Shown here: one piece after another, positions 14,664-23,018 of the stretch
Layout of the letters: every line of letters begins with the position of its first letter
Numbering within the stretch: the first letter of the stretch is position 1
Assembly: GCA_049518415.1 (NCBI GenBank)
Contig: JBEKRX010000016.1
Span: 30,808-94,807, forward strand
Direction: 5' to 3'
DNA length: 64,000 nt
DNA from: CAVQND01 sp049518415
Lineage (GTDB): Bacteria; Verrucomicrobiota; Verrucomicrobiia; Limisphaerales; UBA8199
Position numbers and translations under genes: made by a program
The notes under the pieces: generated by a model
The model's database searches: none
Seen by the model: only the letters and a program-made list of their open reading frames with translations
What the model was told of the DNA's origin: nothing

Positions 14664-16856
14664 ATGGCAGCGGTATTGGAAAAAAGCCAGGCGGCGGCGG
14701 CCCGGGGGCCCAACTCGCCCCACCGGCCCTACCCGATGGAGCGCACGCGCAATATCGGCATCGCCGCCCACATCGATGCCGGCAAGACCACGACCACCGA
14801 GCGCATCCTCTTCTACACCGGCCTGATCCACAAGATGGGCGACGTCGATGACGGCAACACGGTCACCGATTGGATGGAGCTGGAACGCGAGCGGGGGATC
14901 ACCATCACCTCCGCCGCCACGACCTGCTACTGGACGCAAAAGCAAGACAGCACCTTCAAGTCGTTCCTCGGCCTGCCCCACCGCATCAACATCATCGATA
15001 CCCCGGGCCATGTGGACTTCACCGCCGAAGTCGAACGCTCGATGCGCGTGCTCGACGGCGCCGTCGCCATCTTCTGCGGCGTCGCGGGCGTCCAGCCCCA
15101 ATCCGAGACCGTCTGGCGCCAGGCCACCAAATACAAAGTCCCGCGCATTGCCTTCGTCAACAAAATGGACCGCATGGGCGCTAACTTTGAAAACGCGCTC
15201 CAGGACCTGCGCCACAAGCTGAAGGCCTACGCCTACCCCGTCTTCCTGCCGGTGGGCAAGGAAGACAACTTCCGCGGCCTGATCGATGTGGTGAACCAAA
15301 AGGCGATCCTCTATGACCCGAACGACGAATTCGGGCTCAACTATGAAATCACCGAAATCCCCGCCGAGCTCAAGGACTCGGCCGCCGGCGCCCGGGCGGA
15401 ACTGGTCGATGCCGTGGCCAACAAGGACGACGCGATCGCCGAGCTGGTGATTGAAAACAAGCCGGCGAGTCCTCAGGCCTTGAAGGCGGCCATCCGGCGG
15501 CTGACCTGCCGGCGCCAGTTGGTGCCCGTGCTGTGCGGTTCGGCCTTCAAGAAACGCGGCGTGCAACCCCTCATCGATGCCGTCATCGATTATCTGCCCT
15601 CCCCGCTCGACGTGCCGGCCCCGCTCGGCCTGGTCCCGGGCTCCGACCGGACCGTCGAAGTGCGCTCCGACGACCAGGCCAAGTTCTGTTCGCTGGCCTT
15701 CAAGCTCTGGACCGACCCCTATGTGGGCAAGCTGGTCTTCTTCCGGGTTTACAGCGGCCAGCTCACCAAAGGCGAGGTCATTTACAACCCCCGCACCCGC
15801 AAGCGCGAGCGCGTCAGCCGCCTCTTGATGGTCCAGGCCGACAAGCGCATTGACGTCCAAACCACCTACTCCGGCGACATTGCCGCGCTGGTCGGGCTGA
15901 AGAACATCAAGACCGGCGACACGCTGGGCGAGGAGGATTTCCAGGTCATGCTCGAGCCGCCCACCTTCCCCGAGCCGGTCATCTCGATGGCCGTCGAGCC
16001 CAAGACCAAGGCCGACCAGGAGAAGATGAGCGAGGGCCTCCAGCGCCTGGCGGAAGAAGACCCGACCTTCCGGTGTTTTACCAACCAGGAAACCGGCCAG
16101 CTCATCATCGCCGGGATGGGCGAGTTGCACCTCGAAATCATCCGCGACCGCTTGTTCCGCGAGTTTAAAGTCGCCGCCAACGCCGGCGCCCCGCAGATCG
16201 CTTACCGCGAGACGGTCACCAAAACCGCCCAGGGCGAGGGCAAGTTCATCCGGCAATCCGGCGGCCGCGGCCAGTACGGCCATGCCCTGGTGACCCTGGC
16301 GCCAAACGCGCGCGGCAAGGGCGTGGAAATCGAAACCAAGATCGTCGGCGGCGCCATCCCCAAAGAATACCTCCCCGCCGTCATCGATGGCATCAAAGAA
16401 GCCGTCGCCGGCGGCGTGCTGGCCAACTTCCCGATGGTGGACCTCAAGGTGGCCATCGTGGATGGCACCTTCCACGAAGTGGATTCGAGCGAACTGGCCT
16501 TCAAGATGGCGGGGATTTTCGCCTTGAAGGACGCCGCCAGGAAGGCCAACCCGATCCTGCTCGAACCCATTATGAAGGTGGAACTGACGACCCCCGATGA
16601 ATATCAGGGCGATTTGCTGGGCGACCTGACCCGGCGGCGCGGCAAGATCGTCCACATCGAAGCCAAGGAGGGTTTGACCATTGTCAGCGCCGAAGTGCCC
16701 CTGGCCGAGATGTTCGGTTACGCCACCGCCATGAGGTCATTGTCCAAGGGCCGCGCCTCCCATGCCATGGAACCGTTGCGCTTCGAACCCGTCCCGGCCG
16801 GCATCGTCGCCGGCCTCCTGGACGCAGCCAAAGGCAAGCCGCCGCCGCGCGCCTGA
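14664..16856 (+). CDS. fusA: Elongation factor G
   Basis: EF-G is the translocase GTPase. The 730-residue product shows AHIDAGKTTTTERILFYTG (P loop), RGITITSAATT (switch I), DTPGHVDF (switch II) and NKMDRMG (G4). Domains III-V follow, with SGGRGQYGHA near residue 532 and the domain V block TPDEYQGDLLGDLTRRRGKI. GGAGG lies 5 nt before the ATG at 14664, supporting this start. It adds about 24 low-complexity residues before the usual MERTRNIGI. Confidence 0.98.
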   Translation: MAAVLEKSQAAAARGPNSPHRPYPMERTRNIGIAAHIDAGKTTTTERILFYTGLIHKMGDVDDGNTVTDWMELERERGITITSAATTCYWTQKQDSTFKSFLGLPHRINIIDTPGHVDFTAEVERSMRVLDGAVAIFCGVAGVQPQSETVWRQATKYKVPRIAFVNKMDRMGANFENALQDLRHKLKAYAYPVFLPVGKEDNFRGLIDVVNQKAILYDPNDEFGLNYEITEIPAELKDSAAGARAELVDAVANKDDAIAELVIENKPASPQALKAAIRRLTCRRQLVPVLCGSAFKKRGVQPLIDAVIDYLPSPLDVPAPLGLVPGSDRTVEVRSDDQAKFCSLAFKLWTDPYVGKLVFFRVYSGQLTKGEVIYNPRTRKRERVSRLLMVQADKRIDVQTTYSGDIAALVGLKNIKTGDTLGEEDFQVMLEPPTFPEPVISMAVEPKTKADQEKMSEGLQRLAEEDPTFRCFTNQETGQLIIAGMGELHLEIIRDRLFREFKVAANAGAPQIAYRETVTKTAQGEGKFIRQSGGRGQYGHALVTLAPNARGKGVEIETKIVGGAIPKEYLPAVIDGIKEAVAGGVLANFPMVDLKVAIVDGTFHEVDSSELAFKMAGIFALKDAARKANPILLEPIMKVELTTPDEYQGDLLGDLTRRRGKIVHIEAKEGLTIVSAEVPLAEMFGYATAMRSLSKGRASHAMEPLRFEPVPAGIVAGLLDAAKGKPPPRA

Positions 16857-16950
16857 ACCGTGACCAGGCCGGCGCGCTTTTGGCTCGCTCCCCTCAGCGC
16901 CACCGGCCAGCACCGGAAAAGCGGAGGCAGGCGATTTTTCGAAAAACCTG

Positions 16951-17009
16951 TTGCGCGGCTGAGGCCTTCTGGTATATTCCGCGCTCCGTTTCCGCTAACG
17001 GGGGAAACG
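16951..17009 (+). promoter_or_regulatory. Promoter and leader hairpin of the S10 operon
   Basis: TTGCGC (16951-16956) and TATATT (16973-16978) have a 16-nt spacer. CCGCGCTCCGTTT follows, then a hairpin of CGTTTCC (16987-16993) with GGAAACG (17003-17009). It matches the rpsL and rplB promoters in spacing, -10, start-region block and hairpin position. A T-rich stretch (GATTTTTCGAAAAA) upstream may act as an UP element. Confidence 0.75.
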
Positions 17010-17050
17010 CAGGACTTAAGTGGAACCATTTATAGACAATTGTTCTTTGT

Positions 17051-17359
17051 ATGGCTGGACAACGCATCCGTATCCGACTGAAGGCCTTTGACCACCGGGT
17101 CATTGACCAATCCGCCCGCGAGATCGCGGACACGGTTAAGCGCACCGGGGCGCGTGTGGCCGGGCCCATCCCGCTGCCGACCCGCGTCGAGCGTTTCACC
17201 GTCCAACGTTCCCCCCACGCCGACAAGAAATCCCAGGAGACTTTCGAGCAACGCACCCACAAACGACTCATCGATATCATCGAACCGACCGCCAAAACGG
17301 TGGATGAGCTCAAGAAACTCAACCTGCCGGCCGGCGTGGACATCACGATCAAAATCTAG
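17051..17359 (+). CDS. rpsJ: 30S ribosomal protein S10
   Basis: S10 is a 30S head protein and the NusE partner in antitermination. The 102-residue product begins MAGQRIRIRLKAFDHRVIDQSA. It has the signature GPIPLPTRVERFTVQRSPHADKKSQE near residues 38-62 and the standard C terminus. It is the first gene of the S10 cluster, 72 nt downstream of a strong promoter, and is followed by rplC after 139 nt. No tuf lies between fusA and rpsJ; the visible tuf is the one before secE. Confidence 0.98.
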   Translation: MAGQRIRIRLKAFDHRVIDQSAREIADTVKRTGARVAGPIPLPTRVERFTVQRSPHADKKSQETFEQRTHKRLIDIIEPTAKTVDELKKLNLPAGVDITIKI

Positions 17360-17498
17360 TTGCATGGATGCAAAGTTACAACGTTACCTGGCTGCCGCCA
17401 GGCAGGCGGGCCTGTTCCCCCGCGGCCCGGCAACTCAGCTCGCTCCGGCGACTCATTCAACCATCTGACCCGTTTAACCATTTACACTTTAGCGAGTT

Positions 17499-18200
17499 AT
17501 GCCAATCGGACTTTTAGGGAAGAAATTGGGCCAGACCCGCGTTTATAATGCCAAGGGCGTGATCACGCCTGTGACCATCGTCCTGGCCGGCCCCAACCGC
17601 GTCCTCCAGTGCAAGACGCAGCAAACCGACGGCTACAACGCCGTCCAACTCGGCTTTGGCGACCAGAAAGAAGGGCGCCTGACCAAGCCGCTGCTCGGCC
17701 ACCTCAAGAAATTCAACCCCAACGGAGGCGGGGTCAGGCGCATCCGGGAATTCCGCAACTTCTCCAAGGAAGTCAAACCCGGGGATGTCCTCGGCGCGGC
17801 TCTCTTCGCCCCCGGCGACTATGTGGACGCGGTGGGGGTGACCAAGGGGCGCGGTTTCGAAGGGGTGGTGGGCCGGCATGGCTTCCGCGGCGGCGATTCG
17901 ACCCATGGCGCCAAAGGCTGGCACCGCCGCGCCGGCGCCATTGGCCAGCGGCTGTTCCCAGGCACCGTCATGCGCGGCACGCGCATGCCCGGTCACATGG
18001 GCCAGGTCCGGCGCACCGCCCAGAACCTCCTCGTCGTCCAAGTCCGCGAGGCCGATAACCTCCTCCTGCTTAAAGGGGCCATCCCCGGCGCCAATGGCGA
18101 TTATGTCGTCATTCGCGAAGCCAAGAAACGGCCCAAGGGCTGGAGACCCCATGCCGAGCGCCCGGAAAGCGTGAAAAGGGCTGAAGGCAGGAAGAAGTAG
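17499..18200 (+). CDS. rplC: 50S ribosomal protein L3
   Basis: L3 is an early assembly protein with a loop reaching towards the peptidyl-transferase centre. The 233-residue product begins MPIGLLGKKLGQTRVYNAKG. It has the signature VTKGRGFEGVVGRHGFRGGDSTHG and the extension GAIGQRLFPGTVMRGTRMPGHMG, including the Gln that is methylated in E. coli. The C terminus is basic (PESVKRAEGRKK). The 139-nt leader includes a weak TTTAACC-type 9-nt array at 17457-17495. Confidence 0.97.
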   Translation: MPIGLLGKKLGQTRVYNAKGVITPVTIVLAGPNRVLQCKTQQTDGYNAVQLGFGDQKEGRLTKPLLGHLKKFNPNGGGVRRIREFRNFSKEVKPGDVLGAALFAPGDYVDAVGVTKGRGFEGVVGRHGFRGGDSTHGAKGWHRRAGAIGQRLFPGTVMRGTRMPGHMGQVRRTAQNLLVVQVREADNLLLLKGAIPGANGDYVVIREAKKRPKGWRPHAERPESVKRAEGRKK

Positions 18201-18232
18201 TTTGATTATCCGCCTCCTCAGCGGTTGAGTTT

Positions 18233-18859
18233 ATGAAGCTGACCATTAAAGACCTCAAAGGCAACAACCAGGGTGAACTGGAAGTCAAATTCCCCCTGAT
18301 CGAAGACGGCAAGGGCACCCAGGCCGTTCACGACGTGGTGGTCGCTTATCAGGCCGCGCAGCGCCGGGGCACCGCCTGCACCAAAACCATCGGCGAAGTA
18401 GCCGGCACGGGCAAAAAACCCTGGCGCCAAAAGGGCACCGGCCGCGCCCGCGCTGGTTCCTTCCAGTCGCCCCTCTGGCGCGGCGGCGGCGTCGTCTTCG
18501 GCCCCAAACCCCGCGATTTCCGCAAGAAAGTCTCGCGCCAAACCCGCCAACTGGCCTTGCGCAAGGCCCTCTCCGAACGCCTCCGCGCCGGCGACATCCT
18601 CCTCCTCGACGACCTCAAGCTCGACTCGCCCAAGACCAAGGAATTCATCGGCCTGCTCGCCGCGCTCGACTTGCAGGGCACGGCCCTCTTCGTCTCCCCG
18701 GCGGCGGACCAGAACCTCACCCTGGCCTCGCGCAACGTCCCGAATGTGGCCTTGACCACCAGCGCCCTGCTCAACACCTACCAAGTCTTGCGCCCCGACA
18801 AACTCGTCTTCACCCGCCGCGCCTTCGAGCAAGTCGAGGCCCGCTTGAACAAGGAATGA
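18233..18859 (+). CDS. rplD: 50S ribosomal protein L4
   Basis: L4 lines the peptide exit tunnel and autoregulates the S10 operon in some bacteria. The 208-residue product begins MKLTIKDLKGNNQGELEVKF. It has the tunnel loop EVAGTGKKPWRQKGTGRARAGS and WRGGGVVFGPKPRDF (about 58-100). The C-terminal half is a Rossmann-like domain. It ends one base before rplW, which suggests translational coupling. Confidence 0.97.
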   Translation: MKLTIKDLKGNNQGELEVKFPLIEDGKGTQAVHDVVVAYQAAQRRGTACTKTIGEVAGTGKKPWRQKGTGRARAGSFQSPLWRGGGVVFGPKPRDFRKKVSRQTRQLALRKALSERLRAGDILLLDDLKLDSPKTKEFIGLLAALDLQGTALFVSPAADQNLTLASRNVPNVALTTSALLNTYQVLRPDKLVFTRRAFEQVEARLNKE

Positions 18860-18860
18860 C

Positions 18861-19142
18861 ATGAACCCTTTTGAAATCGTCAGGACGGTGCGGTTGACCG
18901 AAAAAGGCACCCGCCAGGGCGATGACTTTAACCAATACACCGTCATGGCCGATCCGCGCGCCAACAAATTCCAAATCCGCCAGGCCGTGCAAGAACTCTT
19001 CAAAGTCAAGGTCATCAAAGTCAACACCTTGCGCGTCCATGGCAAATATCGGCGCCAGCGCACCAAGCAGGCCGGCCAGGCCCCAGACTGGAAAAAGGCC
19101 ATCGTTACCCTCAAGGAAGGCGACAAGATCGTCCTGACCTGA
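18861..19142 (+). CDS. rplW: 50S ribosomal protein L23
   Basis: L23 sits at the tunnel exit and docks trigger factor and SRP. The 93-residue product begins MNPFEIVRTVRLTEKGTRQ. It has the core pattern FRVDPRANKFQIRQAVQELFKVKVIKVNTLRV in variant form, and ends KKAIVTLKEGDKIVLT. It is separated by one base from rplD. A 779-bp gap before rplB follows, unusual because rplB normally starts within a few bases. Confidence 0.96.
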   Translation: MNPFEIVRTVRLTEKGTRQGDDFNQYTVMADPRANKFQIRQAVQELFKVKVIKVNTLRVHGKYRRQRTKQAGQAPDWKKAIVTLKEGDKIVLT

Positions 19143-19765
19143 TTGCCGCTGCCGTAACTGCAACTGCTCAGCTCCCTTTAAAGGCCGCGCCGGCAGCGCC
19201 GCATCGAGGCTGACGCCCATTGGCTTCCCCGTGCGTCCTATTCGATGCGGCGCCAGTTTCGGTCCGGGCGTGGAGTCGTATCCCGCATGCGCTCTGTGAG
19301 CCGAGCGCACTGGTCTGCCAACCCGGAGGGTTGGCAGAAAGTGGCCGGAGGTCGCCGGGGTGTTGCCTTTCTCACCAGCTACAATCTATAGCAAACACCC
19401 CCCCGTATGTCTTCGCAGAATTTGGCTTTTCCTTGGCTTTTTTGCCTTCGCGAGCCCCTTTTCGACTGGCACACCACAGATTCTTGGGCGGCGGTTTTCA
19501 TTGGGACGGTCGCCTCCACCCCACCCCTCCCCTGCCCATGAACCTCCAAAGCCCGAAAGTCGCAACAGCCTGTGCCACAGCGTGTTGCGAAAACTGGCTA
19601 TTTTTGACCACCTCATTGCCAGGTTCGGGGGCGCAAGACGCGTTCGATGTTCGGGGGATTCTCTCCCAGGGGGAGAGGGGAGGAGTGAGGGGGAACAGGA
19701 CGCTGCAGGTTCCCTGGCAGGCGAGACGCCTGCTCCACTACCGGCGATTTTTTTGAAAAAAGCTA
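19143..19765. other. Long gap inside the S10 cluster, with dispersed repeats
   Basis: No convincing gene is seen. Open frames of 150-180 codons here lack a ribosome site and any family pattern. The gap holds a perfect hairpin TCTGCCAACCC/GGGTTGGCAGA (19314-19338) whose core recurs at 29135-29151. It also holds CAGGCG-AGA-CGCCTG (19717-19731), part of a repeat also present at 30174-30208. The gap ends in the rplB promoter. Confidence 0.6.
19314..19338. repeat. Dispersed hairpin repeat, copy 1
   Basis: A perfect 11-bp stem, TCTGCCAACCC with GGGTTGGCAGA, surrounds the loop GGA and is followed by AAGTGGCCGG. Copy 2 (29135-29151) shares the stem core, the loop and a similar right flank (GACAGTGGCCAGG). 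Confidence 0.8.
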
Positions 19766-19820
19766 TTGCAATCGCAAGTGGCCCTGCTATATTGCGCGCT
19801 CCGTTTCACCCGTAGGGGTG
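19766..19820 (+). promoter_or_regulatory. Promoter and leader hairpin of rplB
   Basis: TTGCAA (19766-19771) and TATATT (19788-19793) have a 16-nt spacer. GCGCGCTCCGTTT follows, then the hairpin CACCC-GTAG-GGGTG (19807-19820). It is the third copy of the rpsL/rpsJ promoter pattern. A/T runs upstream (GATTTTTTTGAAAAAAG) may be an UP element. It splits the S10 cluster into two transcription units. Confidence 0.75.
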
Positions 19821-19921
19821 CGGACAGCATAACCTGCGGAACCGATAACTGACCGCCCATCCGGGGGCAGGATTGATGGCTCCGCGCTCCAAGTGGCTGA
19901 CTTGGGAAACGAGATTGATTT

Positions 19922-20776
19922 ATGCCAGTGAAGACATTTAGACCGCTGACGCCCTCGACACGTTACATAACGTTTGCGGACTACAGCGACATTACCAAGA
20001 CCAAGCCGGAGAAGGGCCTGGTCCAGACGCGCCGGCGCACCGGCGGGCGCAACGTTTACGGCCGCATCACGGCCCGCGGCATCGGCGGCGGCCACAAACA
20101 GAAGATTCGCCTGGTTGATTTCCAGCGCAAAAAGCACGGCGTCGAGGCGGTGGTCAAGGCGCTGGAGTACGATCCGCGCCGCACCGCCCGCCTGGCCTTG
20201 CTGGAATACAAAGACGGCGAAAAGGCCTACATCATCGCCCCCCACGGGCTCCAGGTCGGCGCGCGGCTGATGAGCGGTCCGACCGCCCCCCCGGAACTGG
20301 GCAACAGCCTCCCGCTGCGGGCCGTCCCGGTGGGCCTGCCCATCCACAATATCGAACTGACCCCCGGACGCGGCGCCCAGATGGTCCGCTCGGCCGGCGG
20401 GGCCGCCAGCTTGATGTCCCGCACCGAGGGCTACGCCCAAATCCGCCTGCCCTCGGGCGAGATTCGCCGGGTGAACGAAAACTGCTACGCCACCATCGGC
20501 CAGGTCGGCAACCCCGAACACGAGAACGTGGTCCTGGGCAAAGCCGGCCGTTCCCGTCACCTGGGCCTCCGCCCCATCAACCGCGGCGTCGCCCGCAACC
20601 CGGTGGACCATCCGAACGGCGGCGGGGCCGGCAAATCCAAGTCTGGCGGCGGCTGGCAGCAGCTCACCTCCCCCTGGGGTCTGCTGGCCAAAGGCTATCG
20701 GACGCGCAACCGGAAGAAATCCTCAGGTCGTTTTATCGTGGTCCGCCGTGACGGCCGGCCCATGAAGCATCTATGA
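19922..20776 (+). CDS. rplB: 50S ribosomal protein L2
   Basis: L2 is a primary 23S rRNA-binding protein needed for subunit joining and peptidyl transfer. The 284-residue product begins MPVKTFRPLTPSTRYITFADY. It has GGRNVYGRITARGIGGGHKQ (about 43-62) and the C-terminal NPVDHPNGGGAGKSKSGGG motif with the conserved histidine. It starts 102 nt after its leader hairpin. The GGAGAAAG-type site is not obvious, so initiation may depend on leader structure. Confidence 0.98.
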   Translation: MPVKTFRPLTPSTRYITFADYSDITKTKPEKGLVQTRRRTGGRNVYGRITARGIGGGHKQKIRLVDFQRKKHGVEAVVKALEYDPRRTARLALLEYKDGEKAYIIAPHGLQVGARLMSGPTAPPELGNSLPLRAVPVGLPIHNIELTPGRGAQMVRSAGGAASLMSRTEGYAQIRLPSGEIRRVNENCYATIGQVGNPEHENVVLGKAGRSRHLGLRPINRGVARNPVDHPNGGGAGKSKSGGGWQQLTSPWGLLAKGYRTRNRKKSSGRFIVVRRDGRPMKHL

Positions 20777-20786
20777 ACAGGCAAGA

Positions 20787-20850
20787 GAGTAATGGAGTGC
20801 TGGGCTATCGGAGCGCTGGGGTGTTGGAGTGTTGGAGTGCTGGGAGACAG
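20787..20850 (+). repeat. 8-nt tandem array (GAGTGTTG type), left arm before rpsS
   Basis: Eight units step exactly by 8 nt, including GAGTAATG, GAGTGCTG, GAGCGCTG, GGGTGTTG and GAGTGTTG. Complementary pyrimidine arrays (CACTCCAC type) follow at 20895-20930 and 20970-20991, so the whole 216-nt rplB-rpsS spacer can fold into a long imperfect hairpin ending at the rpsS start. Confidence 0.8.
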
Positions 20851-20992
20851 GGTTTGTCCCCCAGCCACGCCATCACCTCAGCGGGCCAGTGCCGCACTAC
20901 CCAGCACCCCGCCACTCCACCACTCCCTTCCCCCATTTCTGCAGCCCTCCTTCACGCCAAGACTCCATCACTCCACCACTCCCTTTTTTCCT

Positions 20993-21274
20993 ATGGGACG
21001 CTCAATTAAAAAGGGTCCATTCGTGGACTTTCACTTGCTCGAGAAGATTCAGAAGGCGAAGGATGCCAAGTCCAAGACGCCGATTCGGACCTGGTCGCGG
21101 CGTTCGATGATCACGCCCGACTTTGTGGGCCTGACCTTCGGTGTGCACAACGGCAGGATTTTCAACCCGGTGTTCGTGACCGAGAACATGGTCGGCCACC
21201 GGCTGGGCGAATTCTCGCTCACGCGCACTTTCAAAAAACACGGCGCGCACACGGCCAAGGCCGAGGCCAAATAG
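20993..21274 (+). CDS. rpsS: 30S ribosomal protein S19
   Basis: S19 works with S13 in the 30S head. The 93-residue product begins MGRSIKKGPFVDFHLLEKI. It has TWSRRSMITPDFVGLTFGVHNGRIFNPVFVTENMVGHRLGEFS, the family signature, and ends KKHGAHTAKAEAK. The start was placed at the family methionine, directly after a TCCCTTTTTTCCT pyrimidine tract. rplV follows after 4 nt. Confidence 0.98.
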   Translation: MGRSIKKGPFVDFHLLEKIQKAKDAKSKTPIRTWSRRSMITPDFVGLTFGVHNGRIFNPVFVTENMVGHRLGEFSLTRTFKKHGAHTAKAEAK

Positions 21275-21278
21275 AGTT

Positions 21279-21632
21279 ATGAAAGTTCAGGCGATTAGCC
21301 GGAACGTGCGGATGTCCGCCCAGAAGATGCGGGAGGTGGTGCGGCAAATCCAGGGCCTGCCCGCCGCTCGCGCCCAGGCGGTGCTGGCGGTCGTGCCGCG
21401 CAAAGGCGCCCGGGTGGTCGCCAAGACCCTCAAGTCGGCCCTCGCCAACGCGGAGGACCTCAAGACCCACAAACCCGAGTACAACGCCCTCAAGACCGAC
21501 CGCCTGCGCGTCCAGGAAGCCGTGGCCCAAAACGCCACGACCACGCGCACCTTTACGCCCAAGGCCCGCGGCTCGGCTGGCCCGATCCTCAAGCGCCGTT
21601 GCCACGTCAAGATTACTTTGTCAGACGATTAA
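21279..21632 (+). CDS. rplV: 50S ribosomal protein L22
   Basis: L22 contributes to the exit tunnel with its long beta hairpin. The 117-residue product begins MKVQAISRNVRMSAQKMREVVRQIQG. It has SALANAEDLKTHKPEY, and the hairpin tip with PKARGSAGPILKRRCHVKI near the C terminus. It is tightly packed between rpsS (4 nt) and rpsC (5 nt), consistent with coupled translation. Confidence 0.97.
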   Translation: MKVQAISRNVRMSAQKMREVVRQIQGLPAARAQAVLAVVPRKGARVVAKTLKSALANAEDLKTHKPEYNALKTDRLRVQEAVAQNATTTRTFTPKARGSAGPILKRRCHVKITLSDD

Positions 21633-21637
21633 TCGGT

Positions 21638-22345
21638 ATGGGACAGAAAACTAATCCTGTTGGTCTGCGACTCGCGGTCAATCACGACTGGCGCTCGAAG
21701 TGGTATGCCGGCAAGAAAGAATTCGGCAAGCTGCTCACGGAGGACCGCGACATCCGCGAACTGCTCAAGAAACGGCTGGAGTCGGCCTCGGTGCCCCAGA
21801 TTCTGATCGAACGGGCCGCTAACCGCTGCCGGATTACCATCCAGACGGCCCGGCCCGGCATCGTGATCGGCCGCAAAGGGGCGGAAATCGATAAGCTCAA
21901 AGAGGAACTCAGCCGCATGACCGGCAAGGAGATTTACGTGGACATCCTCGAGGTCAAGACGCCGGAAATCGAGGCCCAATTGGTCGCCGAAAACGTGGCC
22001 CTCCAGTTGGAGCGGCGGGTCTCGTTCCGCCGCGCCATGAAAAAGGCCATCCAGACCGCCAGAGACTTCGGGGCCGAGGGGATCAAAATCCGCTGTGCCG
22101 GTCGCCTGGGCGGGGCCGAGTTGGCCCGCGTCGAGCAATACCACTGGGGCCGCGTCCCGCTCCACACGCTGCGCGCCGATATCAACTACGGCTTTGCCGA
22201 GGCCAACACGGTCTATGGCAAACTGGGCATCAAATGCTGGATTTGCAAAGGGGACACCCGCAGCGAGAAGACCCAGGCCGAGAAGCTCCAAAAGGCGCCG
22301 CCCCCGCCCCCGGCCCCGCCGGCGCCGCCACCGCTGGCCCCTTGA
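21638..22345 (+). CDS. rpsC: 30S ribosomal protein S3 with Pro/Ala tail
   Basis: S3 forms part of the mRNA entry channel. The 235-residue product begins MGQKTNPVGLRLAVNHDWRSKWY. It has the type II KH domain (ARPGIVIGRKGAEIDKLKEEL, about 67-87) and the C-terminal domain with IKIRCAGRLGGAELARVE and TLRADINYGFAEANTVYGKLGIKCWICKG. The last 20 residues are almost only Pro and Ala. The start is at the family methionine, 5 nt after rplV. Confidence 0.97.
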   Translation: MGQKTNPVGLRLAVNHDWRSKWYAGKKEFGKLLTEDRDIRELLKKRLESASVPQILIERAANRCRITIQTARPGIVIGRKGAEIDKLKEELSRMTGKEIYVDILEVKTPEIEAQLVAENVALQLERRVSFRRAMKKAIQTARDFGAEGIKIRCAGRLGGAELARVEQYHWGRVPLHTLRADINYGFAEANTVYGKLGIKCWICKGDTRSEKTQAEKLQKAPPPPPAPPAPPPLAP

Positions 22346-22368
22346 ATGGCGCTTAGAAAGGCCCTCTT

Positions 22369-22788
22369 ATGCCCTTGCAACCCGAGAGAGTGAAGTTCCG
22401 CAAGATGCACCGCGGCAGCCGGGCCGGCCTGGCCTCGCGCGGCCACACGCTGGCCTTCGGCGAGTACGGACTGATGGCCCTGGAACGTTGCTGGCTCGAC
22501 ACCAAGCAGATCGAGTCCGCCCGCGTCGCCATCGCGCGGCATATGCGGCGGCACGGCAAGATGTGGATTCGCGTCTTTCCGCAAAAGTCGTTCACCAAGA
22601 AGCCCCTGGAAACGCGGATGGGCAAGGGCAAAGGCCCCCTGGAATCATGGGTGGCCGTGGTCCGCCCCGCGAACCTCCTCTTCGAAGTGGACGGCGTGCC
22701 CGAGGCCGTGGCGCGCGAGTCGCTGCGCCTGGCCGCCACCAAGCTCCCCATCAAGACCAAATTCATCTCCCGGCATCGGATGGGTTAG
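22369..22788 (+). CDS. rplP: 50S ribosomal protein L16
   Basis: L16 organises the A-site region of 23S rRNA. The 139-residue product begins MPLQPERVKFRKMHRGSRAG. It has ARVAIARHMRRHGKMWIRVFPQKSFTKKP and RMGKGKGPLESWVAVVRPANLLFEVDG. GAAAGG lies about 9 nt before the ATG. Gene order rpsC-rplP-rpmC is canonical. Confidence 0.98.
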   Translation: MPLQPERVKFRKMHRGSRAGLASRGHTLAFGEYGLMALERCWLDTKQIESARVAIARHMRRHGKMWIRVFPQKSFTKKPLETRMGKGKGPLESWVAVVRPANLLFEVDGVPEAVARESLRLAATKLPIKTKFISRHRMG

Positions 22789-22803
22789 ACCCTGTTTTGG
22801 CTC

Positions 22804-23010
22804 ATGAAAAAGAATCAACGCAAAGAGATGCAGGAAAAGACCCTGGCCGAGGCGCTGGCGGACGAGCGGAATTGGCGGCAGGAAATATTCAACCTGCGTT
22901 TGCAGCAGGCCAGCGCGCAACTCGAAAAGCCCGCGCGCCTCCACATCTTGCGCCGCAATGTCGCGCGCATGCAAACGCACATCTCCCAGCTTCGCCGTAA
23001 GCCGGCCTAG
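22804..23010 (+). CDS. rpmC: 50S ribosomal protein L29
   Basis: L29 lies beside L23 at the tunnel exit. The 68-residue product is a pair of helices, begins MKKNQRKEMQEKTLAEALADER and has the core WRQEIFNLRLQQASAQLEKPARLHILRRNVARMQT. This is the normal size and location, 15 nt after rplP and 8 nt before rpsQ. Confidence 0.94.
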   Translation: MKKNQRKEMQEKTLAEALADERNWRQEIFNLRLQQASAQLEKPARLHILRRNVARMQTHISQLRRKPA

Positions 23011-23018
23011 GTTTCTGT

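Noticed and set aside
19220..19815. Two open frames of about 150-180 codons in the rplW-rplB gap
   Set aside because: No ribosome-binding site or family pattern; they run across dispersed hairpin repeats and into the rplB promoter.
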